This document shows, in pieces, positions 1 to 9,868 of a stretch of 25,000 nucleotides of DNA; position 1 is the first letter of the stretch; every line of letters begins with the position of its first letter. The stretch is from contig OZ026556.1 of NCBI GenBank assembly GCA_964020155.1, positions 4,455,001-4,480,000 on the forward strand, read 5' to 3'. The notes under the pieces were generated by a model. The model worked only from the letters and a program-made list of their open reading frames with translations, was not told the DNA's origin and did no database searches. Origin of the DNA: Chondrilla cf. caribensis (lineage: Eukaryota > Porifera > Demospongiae > Chondrillida > Chondrillidae). Made by a program: the position numbers and the translations under genes.

Positions 1-300
1 AGTGATCTTGGGAACTACTAGATCGTTGAGTAAAGCTGAGTTGACAATTGAGACTAACAACTGCACGGTTCACAGATTCCAGGGCAAGATGAAAATAGGC
101 CAACAAACAGAGAATGAGCATCAAAGCAAGTGATGACTGTCATTACGTAGTGCATGAATATGGCTTCAAATTGCACCCTGAATGTACACAGCTTGTAGTG
201 AAAATTGATAGGAGAAAGATCACAAGTGGAGTCCAGTCTGGTCTCCCGGGAGTCCATTCTGGGAACATGGGAACACAGACACTGAAGACAACATAACACA

Positions 301-545
301 CAAAGTATACAGTGTCATAATACACATAGTACATAAAACACATACATAGAATATGTAGTACATACTGTACACACAGTACATATGCAGTAGTACACACAGT
401 ACATATGCAGTAGTACACACAGTATACACAGTACATACAGTGCATAAAACACATACATAGAACATGTAGTACATACGTACAGTACACACAGTACATATGC
501 AGTAGTACACACAGTATACACAGTACATACAGTACGTACACACAA
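301..545. repeat. GTAC-rich minisatellite
   Basis: Imperfect tandem array of short units containing ACAGTACATA and GCAGTAGTAC, with an internal larger period that includes CATATGCAGTAG. The long Cys/Tyr/Val-rich reading frames across it are artefacts of the repeat. Positions 1-300 before it show no convincing gene. Confidence 0.85.
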
Positions 546-610
546 CACAGTCTGGTAATAGGGAGACTTTATTCCTGTTGGGACAACAGAATTAAGGACA
601 CAGGGCAGGC

Positions 611-1496
611 TCACTCCAGAGGCAACCTCCTGAACGTCTTCTCTAGGACCAAACTCTTCCCACGATAAGAACCAACACCAACATCCTTGTACACACTATC
701 AACAGTGTGCATTGATAATTGAGGAGCCTTTGGTCTGTGTACATGTGTACTACAGATATAGCTGCTACACACACGTACACAAGTGACGACTGTCAATCCA
801 CACTTCCCTTGCGTCTATGGGATGCTTCTATGCTTTAAAAGATCACAGCAATTAGTTCTAACTTTTGGCTCGTTACCACTTCCATTTAGCAGAAATTTTC
901 AACTCACAACTGAGTGGTCTATAAATGTGATGTACGTCCTATCTAAACACATACATACACACATGCATACATACAGGCGTATATGTATTGTAACTATTAT
1001 GTCACATGCATTAAAGATTCATTTCCTGCGTTTCCTTCCCAAAAGTGATATAAAGACCATGTACCCTGATTAGCCACTTGCTGACCTTTTGATGGCTAAT
1101 TAATTAATCAATTGTCACATCTGGGATCTCGGTGATACATACGTAGGCAATACCTTTACCCCTTGTAAGTCTCTTTAATGCTGTCACGAATTACATAGAA
1201 TACTTACATACATGCATACGTACATGCATACCCATGTACACACTGTACATACATACATACATGCATACCCATGTACACACTGTACATGCATATGCATACA
1301 CACCTTCAACACAATACAATCAGGGCGTGACCTTTACTACAAGGTCTCCAGGAAGCCTCATGCTTCACATTCCCAGTGTCATGATATTTGCACGTTACAA
1401 ATAGTCCGTGAATGCCATCAGGATGTCGAGGTCATTCAACACTGTACGCAAAATCGTGAAAGTGGAATCACTTTTGACCAAATAGGCAGGCACCAT
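611..1496 (-). CDS. Unrecognised small gene, two-exon minus-strand model
   Basis: Exon 1 is proposed at 1496-1399: an ATG, then 32 codons beginning MVPAYLVKSD and ending MAFTDY. It is followed by the donor GTAACG in phase 2. The last exon is 734-611. It follows the acceptor TACACAG, starts in phase 2, encodes 40 residues beginning PKAPQLSMHT and ending FRRLPLE, and stops with TGA. The phases match, giving about 73 aa. The residue mix is ordinary protein, unlike the repeat-coded frames around it. Weak points: the exon 1 start context is poor (T at -3), the opposite strand of exon 1 is also open, and small internal exons may be missing. A candidate piece lies near 1160-1190. I recognise no family. 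The last exon is more credible than the first. Confidence 0.35.
735..1398. other. Intron or intergenic stretch with microsatellite
   Basis: AT-rich sequence with a CATACATACACACATGCATAC run near 948-975 and two 28 bp GTAC-rich units. I saw no confident coding sequence. Confidence 0.5.
1203..1300. repeat. Two 28 bp direct units, GTAC-rich
   Basis: The same 28 bp word (beginning CATGCATACCCATG, ending CTGTACAT) occurs at 1223-1250 and 1260-1287, joined by CATACATA steps. Confidence 0.8.
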
Positions 1497-1499
1497 TCA

Positions 1500-2007
1500 T
1501 AGGCGAGTACATTCACGCACATGCGTATGTACAAGCATGCATTGTATGTAAGTACATACTTAAGCACTGGATACATACTGTACATACCATAGCTACAGTC
1601 CATCCACAGGAATTCGATATAATAATGTACATACACACATGTAGAAATGCTAAATGCACACAGATAGACATATGTAAGTATATACATATACATACGTACA
1701 GCATAAGTATGTGTACCTAATGTATCGTATGGTACGTATGTGAATAGGTGTACCCTAAGCTACACAGTGGGGGACACACACAGTTGCACAGATGAACAGA
1801 CACAGTGTAATGCTCCATTAATCCAACATACATATCCAAATGTTGACATAAACTTTGATATACACACGTTATCTAGGTGTGGATCAGGCATGACCTAAAC
1901 ATTGATAGTTTAAGATGTATGATAAGAAAACGTACAAATACAGAATCACATGGATATGCTGATGAACACATGCACACGCACACGCACACACACATACACA
2001 CACAGTA
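1500..2007. other. Low-complexity intergenic DNA
   Basis: Scattered CATAC/GTAC-rich words at about 1505-1740 and a CACACGCACACACACATACAC run just before 2008. I see no gene. Confidence 0.5.
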
Positions 2008-3704
2008 CTAAAGGATATCAGCTAGGTGCTTCCTGTTGCTGTCCCAAGGTCCCTGAACCTGAAGCCATGATTTCAAGGCCTTTGTGTCATCTCCGGTCAT
2101 CGACAGCTCCTTGTAGATGTCTTCCAATTGCCTCAAACCTGAGGACAATAATTAGACAGGGAAACACACACTGGCTCTATGCGATTGGTGAGATGCGTGG
2201 AGGGGGGCATGTGCACATTCTTGAATTCCGGGCACATACCAATATCATCCACCGGTATGTTAAGTATGAATAGCTACGCATCGTGCAAGTGTCCACATGT
2301 ATGTATGGTATTGTGATGCCACAGGAGCATTACATACAACACAGACACACAATACAGTACATAGAGTATACAGTACATACAGTACATACAGTACACTTAG
2401 TACATATTAAGTACATACAGTACATACAATACATACAGTACGTACATACAGTACACTCAGTACATATTAAGTACATACGGTACATACAGTACACCCAATA
2501 CACACGCAGTATATACAGTACATACTGTACAACACAATACATACACAGTACATAGTGTACACACAGTACACACAGTTCATAAAGTATAAACTGCAGTAAA
2601 CATACCTTACACACAGTACACACACTACTACAGCACGTAATGCACATACATAGAGTGCTGTACATGTTGTATATGCAGTAAAACACTTGTAGACACAACA
2701 AATAGGCACATAATTTTATGTTCGGAATAAAGAGACATGATCTGTAATTAGTGTGCGTGTGTGTACTCACCATGCTTCGTTTCCAAGGAGATCAGTCTGG
2801 CTATGAGACATGCTAAATAGCTGCAATCAACAAAGCAGAACCACCCAGTGTCCACTGAACACACAACACACGATATTTCAACAACAATGACACGACAGAG
2901 ACAATACCAGTCAAACAGTCTGAGAAGGTTGTACAGTTTCTCAGTACAATAACGTAGCACAAGTCAACTGTACGCTGGAGAGCATTCCTTCTCCCAACCC
3001 AACATATGTGTCACAGGTGGGAATGCATGTACGAGGCTTGAATCCAGTAATGATACCATGAGGCATATAGATCGCCACTGAAGAACCTTGTATCGCACAC
3101 GGGTACATTCAGTACAGTACATACACTGTATATACATGTACATGTATGCATTCATACGTACATACAGTACAGCACATACGTACAAGTGCACATATACACG
3201 TATATGCACATTTGCAGCTTAAACCGACACAAATTCACATGTGCACAGCAGTATCAACTTGACTTCATTGCAACTGTTTCAACGACACCGACATGCCTAA
3301 TCCACCTTGATCTTTCCATCACTTACGTACATTTCATTTTACTTTACCTCTACATTTTAGGGTGTTGGGGACACAGAATACACAAGTGTATTGTGGATGT
3401 TTGTGTCTACTTCATGTTGAACAGAGATGAAGGCATTAATTTTAAGTACTCAACGAATTTTTGGATATTTCGTGAAACAGAAAATCATTCAACATGAACC
3501 TTACCCCTTTGAACATTATAAGGCAACAATACCCAATTCATTTGATATATGTGAGGGGGGTTTCCACATTCTCAAATGACAATGCTCATAAACAAGGAAT
3601 AAGACAATTAATTATTATAGCAATTTCAATCATGTAGATTTGTGCAGGTACATGCTGTGGATACATGGTTTACATGTTGTAACAGTGTGCGTGTGTGTGT
3701 GTGT

Positions 3705-3746
<42 letters not shown>

Positions 3747-4906
3747 GGGGGGTTCAAGGACACATACGTTGAACTGTGAGTACAGGGTACATGTTTGCCT
3801 CACCATTTCCCACTCCACAAGGTATTGTGTGTATGAATAAAGATTATTATGTCAATCAGATGACTGGCATGGTCAAAGAACACTGAGCCGGATATCGACA
3901 AACAGTAGTCGAACAGCAGCGCATTCAGAGCTAAGGACATACACATCATCCACACATCCGTTGAAGTCTTAACAACAGTAGAGTCGAACAATACCGTCAC
4001 AGTGTGAGACTGGAAGTTACCAGCACGACGACGTAAATTTCAAGTAGAAAGAACAGACAAACAACAATCACCATTACCTATATAGCTATGTATATTCCAA
4101 ATACCAACAGATAATTTTAGTATCTTTTTCTGTATAATATGTACATTCCCTGCACACACAGATGTAACATTCAATGTGAAGAGCAGTGTGAATTCATAGG
4201 TGGTACAAACACATACCCATGTGCATATGGATTCCTGTGTAGTACACGTACATACGTACCTTATGTACATATGAGGTGGAGTGTACCTTCTCTTTTTTTA
4301 GTTGAAAGAGATATAAGGTCCTGTGCCTATGAACAGGGACCGAAGTGCCGCCCAATGCTGTCTATCTCACAGGTCATACTGACCGTACGCGTCAGAGCTT
4401 GAATATCGAGCGACCAAGTTGTAGCTTCATACGAGACGGTGACCACCCCTTGGCTTCAGAAATGACGCGCGCACACGCCACATCAACTTGGAAAACAGGT
4501 GCATTTCCCACATTCGAGACTGCCGGTACAAATGTTTTACTGAGGAGGTCTACTCTTACACTAAAGTCGATATTTTATCAAGCCGAGTACATAGATGGAC
4601 TACTGTTTTCTAACGCATCTCAAAACTGTCACACGCACAAATATAGGACAGTATATCGGTCAGTTGAACAGGTGTGAGGTTCGACAGATTCGGGCTCTTC
4701 GCGCACTGAAGGGCGAAGGGATGCCCCTGTCACTTGTCACGGACTAGTGATGTTGTTACTAACCTTTGGACGTTTTCCGGATATTGGGCAAGGGACTGCC
4801 AAAAATCTTCGGGAATATCTGCACTGCAACCAGCCCCGTCGAGAAACAGAAACTTATCCGCCGTCTTGGCGAAGTTCAATACATTCTGGTACACTTTGAC
4901 GCTCAT
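2008..4906 (-). CDS. Unrecognised seven-exon gene, phase-consistent model of about 265 aa
   Basis: Exons, all minus strand: 4906-4764, 4539-4433, 4357-4260, 4009-3804, 3077-3015, 2820-2771 and 2138-2008. The first exon starts at an ATG with G at -3, encodes a protein beginning MSVKVYQNVLNFAKTADK, and ends at AG|GTTAGT. The last exon follows the acceptor GTCCTCAG, encodes 42 residues beginning LRQLEDIYKELSMTGDD and ending RKHLADIL, then TAG. The 50 nt exon at 2820-2771 has a good acceptor (TTGATTGCAG) and donor (GTGAGT) and fits the last exon in phase 1. Exon 4 ends at a strong GTGAGG donor. Summed length is 798 nt with no internal stop. Exons 3 and 5 are the weakest: exon 3 has a poor pyrimidine tract. 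Introns hold the microsatellites at 2339-2700 and 3687-3747. The N-terminus shows no signal peptide, and exon 4 has hydrophobic stretches. I cannot assign a family. Confidence 0.5.
2336..2700. repeat. TACATACAGTACA minisatellite in an intron
   Basis: Imperfect array of TACATACAGTACA-type units, with a larger repeated block that includes CTTAGTACATATTAAGTACA or CTCAGTACATATTAAGTACA at about 2395 and 2455. It lies between the last two exons of the minus-strand gene model. Confidence 0.85.
3107..3215. repeat. GTAC/TATA-rich low-complexity tract
   Basis: Runs of ACAGTACATAC and TATATACATGTACATG, with many short palindromes (GTAC, TGTACA, TATATA). Confidence 0.6.
3687..3747. repeat. (GT)n microsatellite
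   Basis: About 30 GT dinucleotides with one TATG interruption, in a proposed intron of the minus-strand gene. Confidence 0.95.
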
Positions 4907-5576
4907 TTCCGCAGTCACCGGCAAGCTGAGTAACAAAAGTCCTCAAACGAAGACTACAGTACTAGTACGAATAGAATACAGTCCTATATTAAAATATAAA
5001 GATCGACTCAAGAGTCAATGGAAATAGGACAGAGAAGAGCCCGCGAGCACAAGAACACAGTGTAGAAATTGCCTAAAATCCTTCGTATATTATACTCCCA
5101 GGAGAGTGCTACTCTATGGCTTCACCTGGGTGCCACTGTATTATTGAACGGCTTCAGGGACGACCGGCAATATTATAACCAATTAATACTATTTCTTACC
5201 ACACTCAAACAATAATAATTCGTGCATACATGCAGTTCAATTATAAGAATAACACACACACAGGTTTTTGGAGTATCTATGTACTAAACAACACGCTTAT
5301 TTCATGCAACAACTCCATCCATCCATGTTATGAGCGATACATGCATTTATTTTGAAATGCCCTATTGTCCTACCAGAGAATCCCCTTACAATAGAAAATG
5401 GAATCGCATGTGGTACTGTACACAATTTACTGCTAACATCCGGGGAAAAACATTGTCATTCAACCCCGTTTTGTTCAAAAACAGTAATAGGTGAAGTACC
5501 CTGTGGAAAGAGACCCATAACATGACAAGCACATATGGCTGGTGTGTGCAATGGCCAACACATGCACGGACATTTA
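4907..5576. other. Intergenic; upstream flank of the minus-strand gene
   Basis: The first 100-150 bases would hold the promoter and 5' UTR of the gene starting at 4906. I saw no clear TATA or CCAAT element. The rest is AT-rich single-copy-looking sequence with no gene. Confidence 0.4.
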
Positions 5577-5740
5577 CAGTGAAACCCGTTGTAAAGACCA
5601 GGTTTGCACACTGTCACAAGTAACTGATATTGGACTATTCACAATGTCAATTCAGCTGCAGTAAAGTACCTCTGTATAAAGACCACCTGTATTTAGAGAC
5701 AACTTTTACTGGTCCATTGGGTGCTCTTCATAATATACAG
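5577..5740. mobile_element. Possible MITE-like fragment
   Basis: Begins ACAGTGAAACCCGTTGTAAA and contains the repeated word TATAAAGACCACCTGTATTT. This resembles DNA-transposon ends (CAGTGAAACC type) known from invertebrate genomes. No matching inverted end is visible, so it is a fragment at best. An open frame on the plus strand over 5630-5992 shows no recognisable domain. Confidence 0.25.
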
Positions 5741-6384
5741 ATGGAGTCAGCAGTAATGAGAAGACCACAAAGTGGGAAATCTTATTTATGTAATTCTTTT
5801 CAATTCAATTCAATGTATGACATACTCAACATATCATTACATACTGTTGTTTCTTCTGTTGACATACTGAGATGGCCAATAGTGCTCTCTGGGATACCAA
5901 TGAGAGAGGAAGCCGTAATTGTGTTTACTGCAAAGAAGAGGCATTTGAAGGCAGTAGGTTACTTCACAATAAACACATTTTTTTCCAAATAGCTTCCCGG
6001 AGTACAGGAGTGCAGAGAACACATGGTTCTGGTCAGAATGGTATTCACGAATCCCCAGCAATGAGATAAACACCTCGTGTGTTAATTATCAACCAGTCTG
6101 TAATGATGTCAATACATGCGTGGACAGTGAGAGCGCAAATTGCTAATGTCAGGAACAACACATGTAGCTAGCTTGCAATATTTTCTTTGGTAATGATGAG
6201 TCTGCAGCAGTCAAAGTCTGTATGTAGTACATATTGATATTCAAGTACGTATCTAAAGACACTTGGAAATGGAAAACAAAATAATGTATGAATGACATGT
6301 AGTACTATTATTGTTATTATTATAATTATCATTAAAGCAGAATAAATGTATGAAAGGAGAATTGGGAGGGCTGGTTACTGTGGT
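5741..6384. other. Intergenic, no gene seen
   Basis: AT-rich sequence with a TTATTATTATAATTAT tract near 6308-6330. I found no supported exon on either strand. Confidence 0.4.
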
Positions 6385-6462
6385 GGCTTTGTAGCTCAGT
6401 GGTTGTGGTGGCTACAGTCAGACACCCTGGGTTCGAGTCCCGCAGTTGCAAGTTTTTCTCTT
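6385..6462 (+). mobile_element. tRNA-like SINE head or tRNA pseudogene
   Basis: A Pol III A box (TAGCTCAGTGG at 6392) and a perfect B box (GGTTCGAGTCC at 6430) are 38 nt apart, followed by a TTTTT tract at 6453. The D and T stems pair only partly, and the 7 bp acceptor ends do not pair well, so a working tRNA is unlikely. A tRNA-derived SINE 5' end is the simplest reading. Confidence 0.55.
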
Positions 6463-6701
6463 AATTTTCTCCTTTCTCCCTGAGCAGGTTGAGTTCCAAT
6501 TAAATTCTTATAATCATTGAAGCACTATGTGTCAACCTTATTCTATGGCCTCGGTGATATTACCTTATGAAGCACAATACATACACAATAGTATACAGCA
6601 AAAAGCAACAGCGAACACACTCAGACTTGACTTCACATCAAAAAGAGAATAGAAACTTTATTTGCATATCACCTATCTGGTTGCACACTATGGTGTGGTA
6701 A
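6463..6701. other. Intergenic; possible SINE body
   Basis: Sequence following the tRNA-like head. It may be the body of the SINE, but no tail or target duplication is evident. No gene seen. Confidence 0.3.
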
Positions 6702-6964
6702 TTAATTAAAACGCAAGCTAGTTCGGGGATGTCAATTATCCGGTACATCTTCCCTACATAGATCACGTCAGATTGATGAGAATTTATTGTATACAGTACT
6801 TGTATTCCTAATGTTGTATCCTATTCCAAATGTTGTCGTACCTAGTAAACTACTCTACAGTTGGAATACAAGTATACAATGAACTCTCATGAATCTGACT
6901 TGATCGATGTGGGGAAGTTGTACCAGATTATTGACGTCCCCGAACTAGCTTGTGTTTTAATTAA
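6702..6964. mobile_element. Palindromic MITE or foldback element with TTAA ends
   Basis: Arms at about 6702-6808 and 6863-6964 are imperfect reverse complements over about 100 bp, around a 54 bp centre. The outer ends read TTAATTAAAACGCAAGCTAG and, inverted on the right, TTAATTAAAACACAAGCTAG. TTAA at both ends fits piggyBac-type target duplication. TA flanks (mariner type) cannot be excluded, because TTAATTAA contains both. There is no coding capacity. It sits about 400 bp upstream of the phospholipase start at 7359. Confidence 0.75.
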
Positions 6965-7245
6965 CAAAGTGAGTAAAAGGACAAACAGATGGACAGAAAA
7001 ATTAGCACAATTCACTGCACATTCATCCCAGCACAAGTGAAATTAAAATCACATGTAAATTATGAAATGAAATTGTCTCGCCAAGATCCATCAGCAGCAA
7101 TTAGTTGATGGACATTTCATTGTGTTGATCAATTGTCAAATGATACAGAATAACAACTCAACGACACCTATGCCAGCATAACACTACATAATTTTTCATC
7201 GAAGTGACGTAAGGAATCCTGCACGACGCGATACCCTAACGAAAG

Positions 7246-7330
7246 GGTTCAGATTCAGATTCACGGACGGTTGCAACAGATACTGAGTGGGGGAATACCC
7301 TTTTAGCGCCTACTCGGCGCTAGCTGAACC
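7246..7330 (+). promoter_or_regulatory. Branched stem structure just upstream of the phospholipase start
   Basis: GGTTCAG at 7246-7252 pairs with CTGAACC at 7324-7330. Inside, TAGCGCC (7304-7310) pairs perfectly with GGCGCTA (7316-7322) around a 5 nt loop. A GGG/CCC hairpin lies at about 7290-7300. The structure ends 28 nt before the ATG, so it is probably in the 5' UTR or core promoter. Its function is unknown. Confidence 0.35.
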
Positions 7331-7358
7331 AATGTAGTGACCACGCGGAGTGGACAAG

Positions 7359-9344
7359 ATGTACGAGGTGAAATTGTGGAACGACTCCGACACGGAAGAG
7401 TATGACATAGTAGAGGAAACCTGTATCGAGAGCCAACCTGAAGTTGAACAAAGTGATTTCAAGCACCGTCTCACACTCTTCAAAAGCAAAGTTGAGAAGA
7501 GTGGAGTATGGCTGCCTATATTCCATTCAAAAGAAGAAAAGAAAGTATTCCTTATTGTTCTCTCTCAAATACCATCTCAAGTACCTCATAACGAAAACAA
7601 AGACAGTAAAGTAGACCTAGAGCCGACCCATCGCTTTCAATTGTACCAGGGAGGGGACAACAATGAGTCGGTGAAGGCCTTTCGAATTCTGAGGGACTTC
7701 TTCTCCTTATTGTCAACAGAAGGGACACCGTATTACAGTCTTGAAGTGCTTAAGGAACTGATAGTGAAGAGCGGTCCCATACCTACTAAGGACCTGCCTG
7801 GTATCTTGGCGGCATTCGACATTCCCGGCCCGCTCAACCATCCGGACGTTCAACCTCACTTGCAAACCCCAGACGAGGAAGGAAACTCTCTGCTACATCT
7901 GGCCGCTAGGTCTGGAAGCTGGCGTGTCATCAAAGCTCTGCTGGAGCCTCGCGACTCCGTGGACTGCCCGCCAGGCAAGACAAGGAACAGACTTCTAAAC
8001 TCAACTAACGGGGAAGGGGATAACCCTTTAATCACAGCAACCAGACAAGGACACCTGACAGCTCTTCTTTTGCTCCTGAGAGGCGACAGTGATCCGAATT
8101 TTCAAGTTCTTCAAACTGGTAACACAGCCCTTCACATTGCAGCTACTTTGGGATTCCCGCTTTTGTTGAAGAGTCTTGTCCTGTTCGATGTTGACTGGCA
8201 CATCAAGAACAAGGAAGGGAAGACAGCACTCGATTGTGCCCTGGGTGTTCCCGATGGATCGGTCACAAAGAACATAAAGGAGTGCGTGGCCATTCTGCGG
8301 GAACTTCAAAGTCTTGAACAAAACAAGCGGCCCTTTGAAAAAGAACTCCCTAATAGTGCACACCCTCATCCGGCTCCGTTACTGCTGTGTCTTGATGGTG
8401 GTGGGATTCGAGGTCTCATCGAAGCTGTCATTTTGAGTGAGCTCGAATCGGTGATGAAGGAAATTTGCCCCGACATGACCAATCTCATAGACTACTTTGA
8501 TTTCACTGCAGGAACCAGCACTGGGTCGTTCATAGTTGCTTACCTTGTCTACTTGAAGCACCCGCCCTCTGCTTTGAAGAAGCTGTACTTCCATTTCAAG
8601 GACGCTATATTCTCTCACAATAAGAAACCCATTCAGGCAGACTTGACAGATAAGGTGGCAAAAGAAGCTTTCGGAGAGCTGAATTTGTTAGCAGATGAGA
8701 AGTCTCCCATGGTAATGATTGCAACTACTATTGCCGACGTAGATCCACCCATCCAACATCTCATGTGTAACTATGGTGATCCACGGGATAACCAAAAGGG
8801 ACCAAAAGAACGTAAAGTGTGGGAGGCCTGTCGTGCGTCGTCAGCTGCTCCAACCTACTTCACACCATTCGAGGATCGATTCATAGACGGTGGAGTGATT
8901 GCCAACAATCCCACTTTGGATGCCATGACCCAGGCGTTGAAGAATCAGGCAGACCGGGAACTACCTCTACAGCTGGGGATGGTCCTGTCCCTTGGAACGG
9001 GCATCAGTAAAAGTGCATCTCTGAAAATTACGAGTATCCCTCACATCAACTGGTGGAACCCGGCAGATATCTGGAAGGCCATTCAAGGCGCAGTGGGGTT
9101 CCTCCAGCTCATGGTAGCTGAAATTACTGCCAGCGATGGAGTTGTTGTGGAACGGGCCAAAACGTGGTGTAAATCAATGGATTGCCCTTATTTTCGCCTC
9201 TCCCCGCCAATTGCCTCCGTACAAATTGATGAGACAGATGATAAAATTCTCATAGAAATGATGTACAATGCTTTGATCTACGCTCGCAAAAACAGACCCA
9301 TTTTTCAGGAGATCGCCCAAATCTTGCTCAGCCGAAGGAAATAA
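7359..9344 (+). CDS. Calcium-independent phospholipase A2, PLA2G6-like, ankyrin plus patatin domains (intronless)
   Basis: Hydrolyses phospholipid acyl esters through a Ser-Asp dyad; the family is cytosolic or membrane associated. The protein is 661 aa. Residues 1-165 are poorly conserved. Ankyrin repeats span about 170-310 (GNSLLHLAARSG, GNTALHIAATLG, GKTALDCA). The patatin domain runs from about 340 to the end: oxyanion loop DGGGIRG at 346-352, nucleophile Ser387 in GTSTG, and catalytic Asp510 in DGG. PLA2G6 hallmarks are conserved: NNPTLDAM, SLGTGIS and CPYFRLSPP. I chose the ATG at 7359, which has A at -3. A stop lies in frame at 7338, and the codon at 7350 is only GTG. Human PLA2G6 is about 806 aa with many introns; this gene has none. 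It is convergent with a diverged paralogue at 9869-12124. Confidence 0.93.
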   Translation: MYEVKLWNDSDTEEYDIVEETCIESQPEVEQSDFKHRLTLFKSKVEKSGVWLPIFHSKEEKKVFLIVLSQIPSQVPHNENKDSKVDLEPTHRFQLYQGGDNNESVKAFRILRDFFSLLSTEGTPYYSLEVLKELIVKSGPIPTKDLPGILAAFDIPGPLNHPDVQPHLQTPDEEGNSLLHLAARSGSWRVIKALLEPRDSVDCPPGKTRNRLLNSTNGEGDNPLITATRQGHLTALLLLLRGDSDPNFQVLQTGNTALHIAATLGFPLLLKSLVLFDVDWHIKNKEGKTALDCALGVPDGSVTKNIKECVAILRELQSLEQNKRPFEKELPNSAHPHPAPLLLCLDGGGIRGLIEAVILSELESVMKEICPDMTNLIDYFDFTAGTSTGSFIVAYLVYLKHPPSALKKLYFHFKDAIFSHNKKPIQADLTDKVAKEAFGELNLLADEKSPMVMIATTIADVDPPIQHLMCNYGDPRDNQKGPKERKVWEACRASSAAPTYFTPFEDRFIDGGVIANNPTLDAMTQALKNQADRELPLQLGMVLSLGTGISKSASLKITSIPHINWWNPADIWKAIQGAVGFLQLMVAEITASDGVVVERAKTWCKSMDCPYFRLSPPIASVQIDETDDKILIEMMYNALIYARKNRPIFQEIAQILLSRRK

Positions 9345-9868
9345 CTCAAGTAATCCATTATTGATCTAATCACAGATACGTATTGTTATAATTATTTATA
9401 CAGTTAGTAAACAGACTGTTCTATGTTACCATATTTGCTGTGTCTTTATATCTTTTACATTTATTGCAGTTTGTAGTGTGTTATAACTTGCCTGTAATCA
9501 ATGTAGTATTCAATCTCAGATTTACTTGTGTATAAGACTACATACATACACATAATAATGTACAACGTGTGTGCTAAAGTATGGGAATCATAAAATGTAA
9601 TTTATATCAATTTTCCCATATTATAAGTGAAATTGAAATGCATCATAAACATGCAATAATATCAAAATGAGCCAAAGCAGGGAAATATAATATATAAAAT
9701 GAACTGATTTGAACAGTAAACGGCCAAAGCGTTTACAGAGATATAGTCAGTCATGGGATGTGTCTCTGCACGATTATACATGTAAATAAAACTCCATAAT
9801 CACTATAATCCTCCTTGATTACTGAGGACCACGAGAAAATAAACTAACAAAATCATAAACCTGGCCAA
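9345..9868. terminator. Shared 3' flank of two convergent genes with poly(A) signals
   Basis: AATAAA on the plus strand occurs at 9785-9790 and 9838-9843; it would serve the left gene. The reverse complement of AATAAA at 9460-9465 would serve the right gene. No closer signals were seen. If these are used, the two 3' UTRs overlap by several hundred bases. The stretch is AT-rich and non-coding. Confidence 0.55.

Noticed and set aside
301..545. Regularly spaced repeats resembling a CRISPR array
   Set aside because: The units are contiguous with no unique spacers, and the genome is eukaryotic.
143..614. Long minus-strand open frames rich in Cys, Tyr and Val
   Set aside because: They arise from the GTAC-type tandem repeat read in several frames at once; no start, domain or splice logic.
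2232..2275. Extra 34 nt minus-strand exon before the last exon of the seven-exon gene
   Set aside because: It would bring a stop in the phase required by the exon at 2771-2820, whereas direct joining to 2138 keeps the frame.
3640..3840. Open frames with Cys-Val or Thr-His runs
   Set aside because: Products of the (GT)n microsatellite; the same applies to 14078-14416.
4345..4677. 110-codon plus-strand open frame
   Set aside because: The minus strand at the same place gives an exon in phase with good neighbours, and this frame has no recognisable domain. Not fully excluded.
5630..5992. 120-codon plus-strand open frame as a gene
   Set aside because: It overlaps MITE-like sequence, has no domain and no supporting splice or poly(A) signals.
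6385..6456. Functional tRNA gene
   Set aside because: Acceptor ends do not pair and the D and T stems contain mismatches.
7350..7358. GTG start for the plus-strand phospholipase
   Set aside because: The ATG at 7359 is the first AUG after an in-frame stop at 7338; the same reasoning moves the other copy from 12133 to 12124.
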